From: a bacterium
GTDB taxonomy: Bacteria > Patescibacteriota > Gracilibacteria > JAHISY01
Direction of reading: 5' to 3'
Length of the DNA: 64,000 nucleotides
Assembly (NCBI GenBank): GCA_021779375.1
Contig: JAJYAT010000002.1
Location: forward strand, 1 to 64,000
Both the position numbers and the translations under genes were made by a program. Positions 20,235 to 31,064 of this stretch are shown here, in pieces. The notes under the pieces were generated by a model. That model saw only the letters and a list, made by a program, of their open reading frames with translations, searched no databases and was not told where the DNA came from. Positions within the stretch are counted from its first letter, which is position 1; the number at the start of each line of letters is the position of its first letter.

Positions 20235-22043
20235 TTACTCAAAGACGCTGAGAAGATTCCCGAAAAGATTTTTAGGTAAAAGCTTTTCCCAGAAGGAAAG
20301 TTCAGTGGCAGGTGTGATGGCTGCGGTGGATTTCGCTTTCAGCCCAAGTAATAGCGAGACAATTTTGGCCGCCTCAGCGCGATTCATGAATGCACCCGGA
20401 CGGAAGTTCCCGTCGGAAAATCCATTTACGATGCCGTTTGCTTCCGCGAAATTTACGAAACGTGTGAACCACTGATTGTAGGCAACGTCAGGAAATTTAG
20501 AAACACTGACTTTTTGCGGCAGCTCTAGCCCACTCGCGAGCAGCAGAATTTTGAGTGCTTCGGCACGATTCACAGGATCGCTGGGACGGAAAAGATTATT
20601 ACCATCACCACTAACCACCCCTGCCGTTTTCGCCGCTGCCACGAAGGGTGTAAACCACTGGCTCTGGGCGACATCTGGGAATGGTTTTACCGTGACCGTA
20701 GGGTTTGTCGGAATATCGAAAGCTGTCGCGGCAATCTTCACAATTTCCGCACGATTGATTTGCGCTGCCGGCTTGAAGTTACCATCCGGATAACCTGAGA
20801 CGATTTTCTTCGCAGCCAATTCTGAGACAAAAGGCGCAAACCATTCAGCCGAGTCCACATCGGCAAATTGACCAGCAGCACCGTGTAGTGCTGAATCTGC
20901 CTCGGCAATATCAGTGTAAATTTGGGCATCGGAATTAATCATATCAATCTCCGTCAAGTCCGATTCAATCACTGCGAAAAGCGTGAAATGGCTGACCTCG
21001 ACTTCAAAAGTTTTTTTATCCGCGGAAAGTTTCCCGCCATCACCAGCCAGTTTGTATTTATTTTCATTTTTGTTGTAATAAAAAGCTTTTAACTTAGCAG
21101 GATTAGTGACTTTGGAAATATCGATTGGAATCGAAATTTTGGCGAGCCGATCGAAAAAAACATTTTGACCACGCGTGTCGACATTGACCGCAGCGTACAC
21201 TTTGTTGCTACCAGAACCGCCCCCGCCGAAGCTACCCTCCACATCTGCCGCAGGAATAGTTTTGGGAGTGGCGATAATACTAGCAAAAGCTTTTCCATCC
21301 GCTGTCGTAACTTTGGTATCTTTCTGAATTTCGACTGTGAGCGCATGATTTTGAACATCATAAAGTTTGACTGCTTGAGTGACTTCTCCTGTCGTCGGCG
21401 CGAGCGTGACTGAACTCTGAACAGCGAGTGTGCCTAGATCGCTAACGCCACTTGTCGATCCACCTGACGATGGCGGCAATCGAACTGGCTGAGTAGTTGT
21501 GTCATTACCAGCACTAGCCCCAGAGGGCAAATCACTTCTGACAAAACTATATGATTTTGACCCATTTAAGGTGTCGGTAAATGACAACAAGCCATTGGCG
21601 CTAGAAAAATATTCGCCGATTGAATTATTGTTGGCGAAAATTTTAAAATTTTTACTGTTCTCAGGAACATAGAGCATCATATTAATTTGGGTGGCAACAG
21701 ATGATTGCAGAGCCCAGCTTTGAATATATCCGGATGAATTGAGAGAACTATCGTGGAAGCTGAGCGTGACTGACTCACTGAGAGGAGTGACACTAAGGTA
21801 GTGCGTACTAGACGAACCCAATTTGAAAGTACTGCCCGCTGGAATCTGAATAATCACCTCGTCGTAGTTATCACTGAAAGTAATAGAATCAGCCGCCGAC
21901 CCGCTCAAAATGTAAATCTCGCTCTCCAGATTAGGTAAATCTATCTGAACATTGGCGGTGAAACCGATTAGCGCGGCAAAAACATTTTGGATCACAAAGG
22001 CAAACGCCAGAACTGCAATCGAAATTTTTTTATAAAAAATCAT
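20235..22043 (-). CDS. S-layer homology (SLH) domain surface protein
   Basis: Signal peptide; three C-terminal SLH repeats (FADVDSAEWFAPFVSELAAKKIVSGYPDGNFKPAAQINRAE...). Confidence 0.88.
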   Translation of the reverse strand: MIFYKKISIAVLAFAFVIQNVFAALIGFTANVQIDLPNLESEIYILSGSAADSITFSDNYDEVIIQIPAGSTFKLGSSSTHYLSVTPLSESVTLSFHDSSLNSSGYIQSWALQSSVATQINMMLYVPENSKNFKIFANNNSIGEYFSSANGLLSFTDTLNGSKSYSFVRSDLPSGASAGNDTTTQPVRLPPSSGGSTSGVSDLGTLAVQSSVTLAPTTGEVTQAVKLYDVQNHALTVEIQKDTKVTTADGKAFASIIATPKTIPAADVEGSFGGGGSGSNKVYAAVNVDTRGQNVFFDRLAKISIPIDISKVTNPAKLKAFYYNKNENKYKLAGDGGKLSADKKTFEVEVSHFTLFAVIESDLTEIDMINSDAQIYTDIAEADSALHGAAGQFADVDSAEWFAPFVSELAAKKIVSGYPDGNFKPAAQINRAEIVKIAATAFDIPTNPTVTVKPFPDVAQSQWFTPFVAAAKTAGVVSGDGNNLFRPSDPVNRAEALKILLLASGLELPQKVSVSKFPDVAYNQWFTRFVNFAEANGIVNGFSDGNFRPGAFMNRAEAAKIVSLLLGLKAKSTAAITPATELSFWEKLLPKNLFGNLLSVFE

Positions 22044-22114
22044 TTTGGTTTTGTTGTACTTTTTCAGAGTTATTTTTGTTTTAAAAAAGAAAACATAAAG
22101 CAATTCAATATCTT

Positions 22115-24691
22115 TTAAGACGGAGCAAGTGTCGCTGATAAATTAAACCATGCTGGATTAACGCCATTATAAAGACAAACCTGTAGCGCATTATCATATG
22201 GGTTGTAATACACACCACCAACTGTCTCTGTATTGCATGAGCCGCCGCCGTTGTAAACTAGCTGAATCTTCTCCATGCGTACCACCCCGGCTACATCCAA
22301 CTTCGCTGCTGGTGTTGTCGTGCCAATCCCGACATTGCCAAGCGAATAATAAACTGAGGAATCTTCATTCTCAGTCCAAAGACTCCCGCCACCGCCGAGA
22401 TCAGCGGCCGCATCGAGAATCGTACCATCAGGAAGTTTGAATCCGCCGACTGTCGAGTAAATCGTACCGGCAACTTCGAGCTGCTCGCTCGGCTCAGTCG
22501 TGCCAATCCCGACATAACCAGAATCATAAAAAATTACTGAATCTGCGCCAGATGTCCAGACCGAGTTTCCTCCGCCGAGATCAGCCGCCGCGTCAAGAAT
22601 CGTACCATCGGGAAGTTTGAATCCGCCGGTAGTGGAATAAATCGTACCAGCAACTTCGAGCTGCTCGCTCGGATCAGTCGTGCCAATCCCAACATTCCCT
22701 TTCAGCGCAGTCGTCGTAATATCATCATTGCCGAGTACAACAGTGTTTGAACCAATACCGACAGCGTCATAACCAAAAACGTTTTCATTCTCGAGGCCAT
22801 CAGCAGAAGCCCTAGTGTAGGCGCCAATATAAACTGAACCATGTGCCTCTGTGTTTTCGTTGTCAGAGCTAGTATAAGTACCGGCATCAGTGCCAAAAGC
22901 AGAATTATCATCTCCTCCAATTAAGTTACCTAAAACGTGATAGCCAAAAGCAGAATTATCATTAACATCATAATCAGACCCAGCAGCCTCTAAAGCATAA
23001 GACCCAACCGCAGTATTTTCCCAACCGTCTGCGCTAGAACTAAAGGCGTCTGACCCAATCGCTATATTGTAACTACCGATTGAATTTGAACTCAAAGCGC
23101 CTGATCCAATCCCCAGGTTGTAGCTTGACTCTTCTGGACCATTAGCCGTCGCCCCCATCGTGAAATTCCCAGCATTCTCACCGATGAAAATATTTTGACC
23201 GTCAGTCGTCACAGTGCCATTGTCACCGTAATTAAAGTCGTGGATAAATGGATTTCCGTTTTTGTAAATGATGCCAAATAAATCAGTGTGTGTCGTGCTT
23301 GGTATTTGAAAATTACCAGAAATATCGAGCTGTTCACTCGGCTCAGTCGTACCAATCCCAACCATGTCATTGTCGGAATCAAGATAGAGCAGACCAGAGT
23401 CGATCGAAAGATTGGTACCACTAGTGGTCAGGGTGCCACGGACAGTGAGATCATTCGTGACTAAATTGCGACCAATCGTCGTCACCGCCGCAGTCGAATC
23501 GTCTGCCTCCTCAGCAGCTTGATCAGCTGCTTCATCCTCAGTTTGGACGAAGGTGCTCGGATCGAGATCAAGTGGATAAGTCAGCCCAGAGACTGATTCA
23601 ACCGTAAGCTGCAATTTGTAGCGGCGGAGAATCGAGCCATCGTTTTGACTCACTTGCTCAAAATTTTTGGTTGAATTTTCGAAGTTATCGCGCTCAGATT
23701 CTAGAATGTCGGAACTTAATAATTTGGTTAAAAGTTTGGGAAGAAAAGCCGCCTTAGCGGGCTCTTCAGTCGGAGTTGTTTCGCTTGGAATTTGATCTTC
23801 AGCTGGAGTTTCAACGGTCGGAGCAATTGTTTCAACCGGACTTTCTTCGGTTAGAATAATTTCTTCGGTCGAAATTTGTTCTTGTGGTCGAGCCACTTTA
23901 GTCTCTGTTTCGGCTGGTTCGACGACTTCCGGGGTTTGAATGGTTGGCATGACGATTGGCTCGATTAATTCCTCAGTTGCAGGAATTTGAACAACTGGCT
24001 CGACGACTGTAGGCGCAATTACTTGGGCATCCCAACCTAAACCGTATTTCACATCAGCTGTAATTTTTTTGCCAGCAGCGTCGGTGAGATCGGGCGCGGG
24101 AGTGTAAAACTTACGTTTTCCGGAATCAGCGATAAATTCGTAGCCGCCGTCCGCAGTCAGCCTGAGCTTCAGTCCGACTGTCTCGACGATATATTGAAAC
24201 TTAAGTGGCGCCTGAGTGTTTTTCAAAATGAGATCTTCCTTCGCGCCATTGCCCAACATCGTGACAAGCAAATCAGTGTTTGACCAAATATTTTTGTAAA
24301 TGATTTTATTAGAAGAATATTCGCCATCGATTGCTGCTGCACCATGATTGAAATAGCGCAATTCCTCACGATTGGAAGTACCAGCAGTCGTCGCTGGATT
24401 CGCCAGGACGAAAGCCTCAGCGCTACCATGTGGAATTTCTGATTCGAATCTATCCGACTCAGTCGTCAGCACTTCGGCATTCTTTTGGACGAGCAATGCA
24501 GCATCAGCACTTTTATGTGTGAGTTCCGGTTTGACATCATCTAGAATATTGAGCTCAGGAGTAGAAATATCTGCTGAGAGCCAGGTGCTAACCAAGAAAT
24601 TCATCACAAATAAAAGCACCAACAGTGCGCCAAATCCAAGACTGAGTGCAGAGAGTTTTCTGGCGCAGCTCGATTTTATTTTTGAAGTCAT
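22115..24691 (-). CDS. Large secreted repeat protein with VGIGTTEPSEQLEVAGTIYS repeats
   Basis: Signal/TM N-terminus; trimeric-autotransporter/tail-fibre-like VGIGTT motifs. Confidence 0.7.
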   Translation of the reverse strand: MTSKIKSSCARKLSALSLGFGALLVLLFVMNFLVSTWLSADISTPELNILDDVKPELTHKSADAALLVQKNAEVLTTESDRFESEIPHGSAEAFVLANPATTAGTSNREELRYFNHGAAAIDGEYSSNKIIYKNIWSNTDLLVTMLGNGAKEDLILKNTQAPLKFQYIVETVGLKLRLTADGGYEFIADSGKRKFYTPAPDLTDAAGKKITADVKYGLGWDAQVIAPTVVEPVVQIPATEELIEPIVMPTIQTPEVVEPAETETKVARPQEQISTEEIILTEESPVETIAPTVETPAEDQIPSETTPTEEPAKAAFLPKLLTKLLSSDILESERDNFENSTKNFEQVSQNDGSILRRYKLQLTVESVSGLTYPLDLDPSTFVQTEDEAADQAAEEADDSTAAVTTIGRNLVTNDLTVRGTLTTSGTNLSIDSGLLYLDSDNDMVGIGTTEPSEQLDISGNFQIPSTTHTDLFGIIYKNGNPFIHDFNYGDNGTVTTDGQNIFIGENAGNFTMGATANGPEESSYNLGIGSGALSSNSIGSYNIAIGSDAFSSSADGWENTAVGSYALEAAGSDYDVNDNSAFGYHVLGNLIGGDDNSAFGTDAGTYTSSDNENTEAHGSVYIGAYTRASADGLENENVFGYDAVGIGSNTVVLGNDDITTTALKGNVGIGTTDPSEQLEVAGTIYSTTGGFKLPDGTILDAAADLGGGNSVWTSGADSVIFYDSGYVGIGTTEPSEQLEVAGTIYSTVGGFKLPDGTILDAAADLGGGGSLWTENEDSSVYYSLGNVGIGTTTPAAKLDVAGVVRMEKIQLVYNGGGSCNTETVGGVYYNPYDNALQVCLYNGVNPAWFNLSATLAPS
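22385..22698. repeat. Internal near-identical tandem repeat, period about 183 bp (61 aa)
   Basis: GATCAGC(G/C)GCCGC..GAATCGTACCATC.GGAAGTTTGAATCCGCC.. present twice. Confidence 0.85.
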
Positions 24692-24782
24692 GTTTTTGTT
24701 TTTAAATCCCTTGATTTTAACATTAATCATAATTAAAAGCAAGTATGAGATATGTTAAAATCGTCAAAATTTAACTTTTTTA

Positions 24783-27032
24783 ATGCTTAAAACTTTTTAC
24801 CGTTCGCATTCTTGCAACGAACTTTCTGACAAGAATATTGACCAAGAAGTCCGCCTTGTAGGTTGGGTTGATCGCCGCCGCGATCACGGCGGACTGATTT
24901 TCATTGACCTAAGAGACCGCTTCGGAATCACACAGGTCGTCACCGACCCGGAAATTTCTGGTGATGCACACAAAATTTTCGAGACTGTCCGACCAGAGTG
25001 GGTGTTGCAAATCACAGGAAATGTACGCGCTCGACCGACTGGTCAAGAGAATGAAAAAATGGCAACAGGCAAAATTGAAATCCTCGCGACCGCGATTAAA
25101 GTGCTAAATGAAGCCGAAACTCCCCCATTTGAGATTGCCGATGAGAATGCTGAGAACGAGGAAATCCGCATGAAATTTCGCTATCTCGATCTGCGCAGAA
25201 AAAGAATGCAAAAAAATATCGTGCTGCGCCACAAACTTTTGCAGGCAACGCGCAAATATTTTTATGATCAAGGTTTTATCGAAATCGAAACGCCGATTTT
25301 GATCAAAGGCACACCCGAGGGCGCACGCGAATACATCGTCCCGAGTCGCGTTCATGCTGGAAAATTCTATGTTTTACCGCAATCGCCACAACAGCTGAAG
25401 CAGCTTTCGATGGTCGCCGGCTTCGACCGCTACATGCAAATCGCCCGCTGTTTCCGCGACGAAGACCAACGCGGCGACCGCCAGCCCGAGTTCACGCAGA
25501 TGGATTTGGAAATGAGTTTCGTCAATGCCGAAGACGTGATGGCGGTCAACGAAGCCGCCCTGCTCTCAGTCACGCGAGAATGCCGACCGGATGTGAAATT
25601 GAAATTTGCGAAATTTCCACGCCTGAGTTTCGACGATGCGATGAACAAATACGGCTCAGACAAACCCGATCTGCGTTATGATTTGGAAATGGTCGACGTC
25701 TCGGCAGAATGCCGCGGTTGTGGCTTCGGAATTTTCGCCGGAGTGCTTGAAAAAGGCGGTTTTGTGAAGGTTTTGCGCGTTCCTGGCGGCGCAGAATTCT
25801 CGCGCAAAGACATCGAAGAATTAACCGATGCAGCGAAAATTTACGGTGCGAAAGGTCTCGCTTGGATTAAAATTGCGGAAAAATTCGAGGGCGTCCCCGT
25901 CGAAAAATTGGGCGCTGATTTGACGCAAAAAATTGTCAATAAAGTCGGCGGCGTGAAAAATGACATTTTGCTTTTCGCTGCGGACGAATGGGAGACCGCC
26001 TGTAACTCGCTCGGTGCCGTGCGCATCGCGACCGCCGGAAAATTGAAATTGCTTGCGGGCAAAGAAAATGAATTTGCCTTTGCCTGGGTGACTGACTTCC
26101 CGATGTTCGCGCGCGATGCGGAAACCGGCGGACTCGCTTCGATGCACCATCCTTTCACCCGACCAAAAAATCCAGCCGATCTCGACTCCGATCCTTTGAA
26201 AGCGAAGGCCGAAGCTTACGACGTGATTTTGAATGGCTACGAAGTCGGTGGCGGCTCAGTCAGAATTCACGAGCGTGATTTACAAAAAAAGATTTTTGAT
26301 ATTTTGCAAATCTCCGACGAAGATGCCGAACGTCGTTTTGGTCATATTTTAAAGGCTTTTTCTTACGGAGCCCCACCGCACGGCGGCATCGCCTGGGGAC
26401 TTGATCGTCTCGCGATGCTCTTCGCGGGCGAGCCAAATATTCGCGAAGTCATCGCCTTTCCGAAGACAAATCGCGCGGAAGATTTGATGCTCGGTGCGCC
26501 CGATATTTTACCGGCAGAGCAGCTGAAAGAAGCCAACATTGCTTCACTTGCTCTTAAGCCAAAAACGAAACGCGATATTTTCAGTGAGATTGTCGAACTG
26601 CTGAATTCGCGCAAAATTGAATTTGAAAAACTCGAACACGCACCCGTCAAAACTTCCGCGGAAGCCGCCAAAGTTCGCGGCACCACACTCGCCCAGGCCG
26701 CCCGCGCTTTGATTTGGAAAACAGAAAATGGCTATATCCAAAGCATCTGCTCGGCTGCGAAAGAAGTTGACGAAGCAAAATTGAAAACAATCGCCGGTGT
26801 GAAAAAACTCGAACTCGCGAAACCGGAGGAGGTGAAGAAAATCACGAATTGCGAAATCGGCTGCGTCCCGCCTTTCGGCAATCTTTTCGATTTGCCAGTT
26901 TTCGTCGACCGCTCGCTCGAACCAGAAAAAATCATCGCCTTCAACGCCGGCGAACACACGAAGTCAATCAAGATGCCGTTCGTAGATTTTCTCAAAATAG
27001 TCGACTCACAGTTAAGCGAATTCTCTGCATAA
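24783..27032 (+). CDS. aspS: Aspartyl-tRNA synthetase fused to C-terminal YbaK/EbsC-like aminoacyl-tRNA deacylase domain
   Basis: Class II motifs ([30 protein letters not shown]) plus extra ~150 aa ([44 protein letters not shown]). Confidence 0.9.
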   Translation: MLKTFYRSHSCNELSDKNIDQEVRLVGWVDRRRDHGGLIFIDLRDRFGITQVVTDPEISGDAHKIFETVRPEWVLQITGNVRARPTGQENEKMATGKIEILATAIKVLNEAETPPFEIADENAENEEIRMKFRYLDLRRKRMQKNIVLRHKLLQATRKYFYDQGFIEIETPILIKGTPEGAREYIVPSRVHAGKFYVLPQSPQQLKQLSMVAGFDRYMQIARCFRDEDQRGDRQPEFTQMDLEMSFVNAEDVMAVNEAALLSVTRECRPDVKLKFAKFPRLSFDDAMNKYGSDKPDLRYDLEMVDVSAECRGCGFGIFAGVLEKGGFVKVLRVPGGAEFSRKDIEELTDAAKIYGAKGLAWIKIAEKFEGVPVEKLGADLTQKIVNKVGGVKNDILLFAADEWETACNSLGAVRIATAGKLKLLAGKENEFAFAWVTDFPMFARDAETGGLASMHHPFTRPKNPADLDSDPLKAKAEAYDVILNGYEVGGGSVRIHERDLQKKIFDILQISDEDAERRFGHILKAFSYGAPPHGGIAWGLDRLAMLFAGEPNIREVIAFPKTNRAEDLMLGAPDILPAEQLKEANIASLALKPKTKRDIFSEIVELLNSRKIEFEKLEHAPVKTSAEAAKVRGTTLAQAARALIWKTENGYIQSICSAAKEVDEAKLKTIAGVKKLELAKPEEVKKITNCEIGCVPPFGNLFDLPVFVDRSLEPEKIIAFNAGEHTKSIKMPFVDFLKIVDSQLSEFSA

Positions 27033-27426
27033 AACCAAGACGAACTGCTTCTGGAAACTTCATCATAGCTAAAATTTCATCTGGATTACTTATCGACCTA
27101 AAAGAAAGCTCTTTGATTGGGACTTCTCCCCCAAGGCTTAATTCGTGCGCCAACGTATCTATAGAGATACTAAACGGAATGATACAGCTGATTACATCTT
27201 GCGGATAAAACAAAATCTGATTCACTTCTTTCCTCATTAAATCTACAAGTCTAGATCTGACGCGTTTAAGCTTAATGGCTTGAATATTACAGCCAGATTG
27301 ACCTAGCGCGGTTCTTAGAGCAAATTCATTTGCTCGTTTCGGAAAACGGCCATCATGCCATAGAAAAACTGCTTGCAGGATTTTTTCTTTCGGAACTCCA
27401 GCTTTAGTTAACTTATCTGCAGGCAT
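26992..27426 (-). CDS. Hypothetical protein
   Basis: 144-aa ORF converging on aspS. Confidence 0.55.
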   Translation of the reverse strand: MPADKLTKAGVPKEKILQAVFLWHDGRFPKRANEFALRTALGQSGCNIQAIKLKRVRSRLVDLMRKEVNQILFYPQDVISCIIPFSISIDTLAHELSLGGEVPIKELSFRSISNPDEILAMMKFPEAVRLGFMQRIRLTVSRLF

Positions 27427-27438
27427 CTTTTAAAAAAA

Positions 27439-28653
27439 TTATTTCTGTTTCTTTAAATCTTTTTTCTGTTTTTCATTTTCAATTTTTTCGGGCAACAAGC
27501 CGAGTCGCTCTGCCTGAACCACGCGAATTTTATCGATAATTTCAGGCTCGATTGCTTCAATTTTTTTATTCGGAATTTTGAAACCAGCCGCCGCATGATG
27601 TCCCCCGCCGCCGAAAAGTCCGGCGATTTCATTCGCCGAAACAGCGGGCGTCGTCGTCCGCAGACTGCCAGAAACTGTCGCACCTTTTTGTTTCAGGAGC
27701 AGCACGACTTCCGCGCCCGGCGCATTCGAAAGCAGCTCGTCAATCAGTCCGTCCGTCGCCGTCTCGACCGCTTCGGTCGCGCGAAAATCTTCGGACGTCA
27801 CCGTGCTCCACACGATTCTGTGCGCCTCGTCGAATTCAATCTTGGACAAAACGCGTCCCCATAATTTCAAAGTCGAGAGCTGTTTGGTTTTGTAAACATG
27901 GCGAATGATTTCTTGCTGGCGCGCACCGGCTTCGATCAAATCAGCAGACAATTCGAGCGAGCGCGGCGTCGTGTTGGAATTTTGGAACGAGCCGGTATCA
28001 GTGATAATTCCAGTCAAAATAAGCGTCGCGACATCTTCGTCGAGCAATTTTTTGTTGAATTCGGATTCAAGCGAGCGCAGCAAACGCAGGACCAATTCAC
28101 TCGAGCTCGCCGCCGTGGTATCGACGAAATTCACTTTGCCGAAACCGGTATTGCTTGCATGATGGTCGATGTTCACGACTGGAATGTCGTAAAAAATATT
28201 AGGGTTCGCGTCGAAAAGTCCGCCAAGCTGCGGCAGGTCAGGCACATCGACGCAGACAATCAAATCGAAATCCGCCTCCCCGACCGCAAACTCAATTTCG
28301 TCTTTGGAGAAAGGCGCACCGCCGACTGGTCGGACGGAAATCTTGAGTACGCCATCTTCGATTTTATGAAAGACCTCTGCCGAAGCACGTTCGGCGAGCG
28401 GAAAATTAATGATGAGATCATTCGCACCGGCAATCGTCGTCTCGAAGCTTTCAAGTGCCGGAAGAAAATCCAGCAACTCAGGCACCGGATCCGCCGCCGC
28501 CGCAATCACGCTTTTGCCCAATTTGCGCAGCGCGAGCAACAAAGCCAACGCACTCCCGATTGCATCGCCGTCAGGATTTTGGTGACCAAGCACGAGGATT
28601 TTCTCGCTTTGGCGCAGGAGATTTACGATCTGTTGGAGCGGCGTCGAGTTCAA
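27439..28653 (-). CDS. DHH/DHHA1 family phosphoesterase (NrnA-like)
   Basis: HQNPDGDAIGSALAL; NIDHHASNTGFG; GGGHHAAAGFKI. Confidence 0.92.
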   Translation of the reverse strand: MNSTPLQQIVNLLRQSEKILVLGHQNPDGDAIGSALALLLALRKLGKSVIAAAADPVPELLDFLPALESFETTIAGANDLIINFPLAERASAEVFHKIEDGVLKISVRPVGGAPFSKDEIEFAVGEADFDLIVCVDVPDLPQLGGLFDANPNIFYDIPVVNIDHHASNTGFGKVNFVDTTAASSSELVLRLLRSLESEFNKKLLDEDVATLILTGIITDTGSFQNSNTTPRSLELSADLIEAGARQQEIIRHVYKTKQLSTLKLWGRVLSKIEFDEAHRIVWSTVTSEDFRATEAVETATDGLIDELLSNAPGAEVVLLLKQKGATVSGSLRTTTPAVSANEIAGLFGGGGHHAAAGFKIPNKKIEAIEPEIIDKIRVVQAERLGLLPEKIENEKQKKDLKKQK

Positions 28654-28840
28654 GTTGCTTGAAATTTAAGCGGTTACTTTAAACCTTTTTATTAAGTTTG
28701 TAAAAGCTTTCTCGATATTTTACCACTAAATAAATAAAAGTCAAGCTTTTAATTTTGACGATTGGCTTCTGTAAATTTAGAATCACGCAGCTTTTTTGGG
28801 ATTCGCCCTGTCGAATTCCAAGCCTAATTCCACAAGAAGC

Positions 28841-29359
28841 ATGACTGAAAAAACTACCAACTCGTACGAGCTCCTCGCTATCTTCGCGGGCAGTTTGCGT
28901 GAAAGCGAATTTAAGAAAGAGCTTGAGAAGCTGGAAGCTGAGCTCGCGCGCATCGCGAAAACTCTCAACAAGGTTGTTTGGGCTGGTCGCCTACTCGCTT
29001 ACAAGATTGACGGTGAGACGACCGGCAATTATTTCGTCACACACTTCGAAGCTGAAGGTAAAGAAATCAACAAGCTCGACAATTCGCTACGCCTCGATCC
29101 AAAAATCATTCGGCATTTGATCTGCAAGACTCCGAAAAATTACAAATGGCGCGAATACTCGGAAGAAGACCTGGAACACGATTTCACGAAATTGGATCGC
29201 ACCGAACCAGCCGTCGAACCGCGCTTCGTGAAAAAAGGCGCTGCCGCTGCCAAAAGACCAGCCGCAGCCACCACGAAAAAGATTGAGAAAAAGATCGAAC
29301 CTCAGGCTGATGCGGGCGAAATCGACAAACAGCTCGATGATATTCTCGCTGATTTATAA
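28841..29359 (+). CDS. rpsF: 30S ribosomal protein S6
   Basis: YELLAIFAGSL..LEKLEAEL; followed by S18. Confidence 0.85.
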   Translation: MTEKTTNSYELLAIFAGSLRESEFKKELEKLEAELARIAKTLNKVVWAGRLLAYKIDGETTGNYFVTHFEAEGKEINKLDNSLRLDPKIIRHLICKTPKNYKWREYSEEDLEHDFTKLDRTEPAVEPRFVKKGAAAAKRPAAATTKKIEKKIEPQADAGEIDKQLDDILADL

Positions 29360-29386
29360 AGTAAAAAGCTAAATTTAATTTTTAAA

Positions 29387-29617
29387 ATGGTCAAAAATTC
29401 TTCAGTTCGCAAGCTCTGCAAATTTTGCGCCGCACACGCCGAATTTATTGATTACAAAGATGTGCGCATTTTGCGCCGCTACATCAATCTCGACGGCAAA
29501 ATCCAACCACGCAAATATTCAGGCGTTTGTCTGAAGCACCAGCGCATGCTCTCGAACGCGATTAAAAAGGCGCGCATTGCAGCGCTTGTCCCCTTCGTCC
29601 GCGACGCGGTCCTGTGA
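29387..29617 (+). CDS. rpsR: 30S ribosomal protein S18
   Basis: CKFCAAHAEFIDYKDVRILRRYINLDGKIQPRKYSGVCLKHQRMLSNAIKKAR. Confidence 0.95.
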   Translation: MVKNSSVRKLCKFCAAHAEFIDYKDVRILRRYINLDGKIQPRKYSGVCLKHQRMLSNAIKKARIAALVPFVRDAVL

Positions 29618-29720
29618 AGTTGGTAGTTGATAGTTTATAGATTCTTCCTAAGATTAATCACCAACTTTCTCGACTAAGATCTAACAACTAAAAACTAACA
29701 ACTAAAAACTTGAGAAACCC

Positions 29721-29795
<75 letters not shown>

Positions 29796-29837
29796 TCTAA
29801 AAAACTTAATCCCTACTGCTTAATCCTTACTTCTACC

Positions 29838-30155
29838 TTGTCTAAATTTGCAATCATCGGTCTCGGCGGCAAACAGTTCCGCGTCAGCGAAGGCGACAAA
29901 ATTATCGCTGAGAAAGTCGCGGAAGCGGACGCCGGCACGATCAAAATCAATCATGTCTTCCTCGTCGCCGACGGCGATGCTGTGAAAATCGGTGCGCCAA
30001 TCGTCGAAGGCGCGAGCGTCGAGGCGAAAGTCTTGGGAGTGAAGAAAGGTGAAAAAGTCCGCGTCTTCAAGATGAAACAGCGCAAACGCTACCGCCGCGA
30101 AAGAGGTCATCGCCAATTTGAGATGGAGCTGGAGATTTTGAAAATCAACGGATAA
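29838..30155 (+). CDS. rplU: 50S ribosomal protein L21 (TTG start; ORF-track start overlaps the tRNA)
   Basis: KFAIIGLGGKQFRVSEGDKI; KQRKRYRRERGHRQ. Confidence 0.92.
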   Translation: MSKFAIIGLGGKQFRVSEGDKIIAEKVAEADAGTIKINHVFLVADGDAVKIGAPIVEGASVEAKVLGVKKGEKVRVFKMKQRKRYRRERGHRQFEMELEILKING

Positions 30156-30987
30156 TCGAACCGTTTTTTCTTGGTTCTACCAATGACTCTGGTCTCAGGA
30201 GTTTTTGCTTTCTTGGACGACCTTGAGGTCTCGGCTTTTTTTCAACGGAGTTTTCAACTTCAGGGGTTTCCCCTCTAATAATTTGACGAATCAAACCCTT
30301 ACCGGCTTTGCCTGTGGAGCTTCCTTTACGAATGAAATCATTATTTCTATGGCCTAAAGCTAAAACATTTAGGTGTTGCTGGGCATCTTCTTTGCTCGCA
30401 AAAATATCAGATCCTAAATTTAGGATTGTATTCCGCCCTTCAATTTGGAGACGACCCTGGACATCAACTCCGAGTAAAATTACTGGTTCAATTTTTTCGG
30501 TGTTTCTAATAATTCTCCAAGCAGTTTTTCCTTTTAGTTTTTCCGCCCCAAAAGATATTTCGATCTTTTCTAATCTTCCTAAGATATCATCAAGAAAGCG
30601 ACTTTTTATGTCTATTTTTGAAATATTATTATAATTAGCTTGGAAGTCCAACGCTTTAATTAAACTAACCAACTCAAGGCTGGGATCAAGTTTGATTAGC
30701 AAATCCTCAATTAGATCTAATTTTTCTTGGAGCGCAATTTTTCTTTCGTATGCTACTAATTCACTTTGAATTATTGCCGCACGATTAATTGCTTCTGTTC
30801 TATCCGCAGGAGCTGCTCTACTAGCAGCAGCTTTTTCAATTAATTTTATTTTAGCAACAATAGCATCTTGAACTTCAGGCGAAACATCACCTAACCTCAA
30901 CTCTATTTGCTTGCGAACTTGCTCAGTGATTCCAGCAGTTAAGATATCAATCTTCTCTCCGTCTCCGCCTAGTTCAATTCTTTTCAT
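30145..30987 (-). CDS. Hypothetical protein
   Basis: 280-aa ORF. Confidence 0.6.
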   Translation of the reverse strand: MKRIELGGDGEKIDILTAGITEQVRKQIELRLGDVSPEVQDAIVAKIKLIEKAAASRAAPADRTEAINRAAIIQSELVAYERKIALQEKLDLIEDLLIKLDPSLELVSLIKALDFQANYNNISKIDIKSRFLDDILGRLEKIEISFGAEKLKGKTAWRIIRNTEKIEPVILLGVDVQGRLQIEGRNTILNLGSDIFASKEDAQQHLNVLALGHRNNDFIRKGSSTGKAGKGLIRQIIRGETPEVENSVEKKPRPQGRPRKQKLLRPESLVEPRKNGSIIR

Positions 30988-31064
30988 TTGAAAAATTAAG
31001 ACCGGATTCTAAAGCAAATCTAAAATTAGGCAAATTCAGTCAAGGTGAGAGCCAAGATCTTAAT

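Noticed and set aside
22385-22698. 183-bp repeat as DGR or recombination cassette
   Set aside because: It lies wholly in frame in a surface protein and encodes a repeated structural module; ordinary domain duplication is sufficient.
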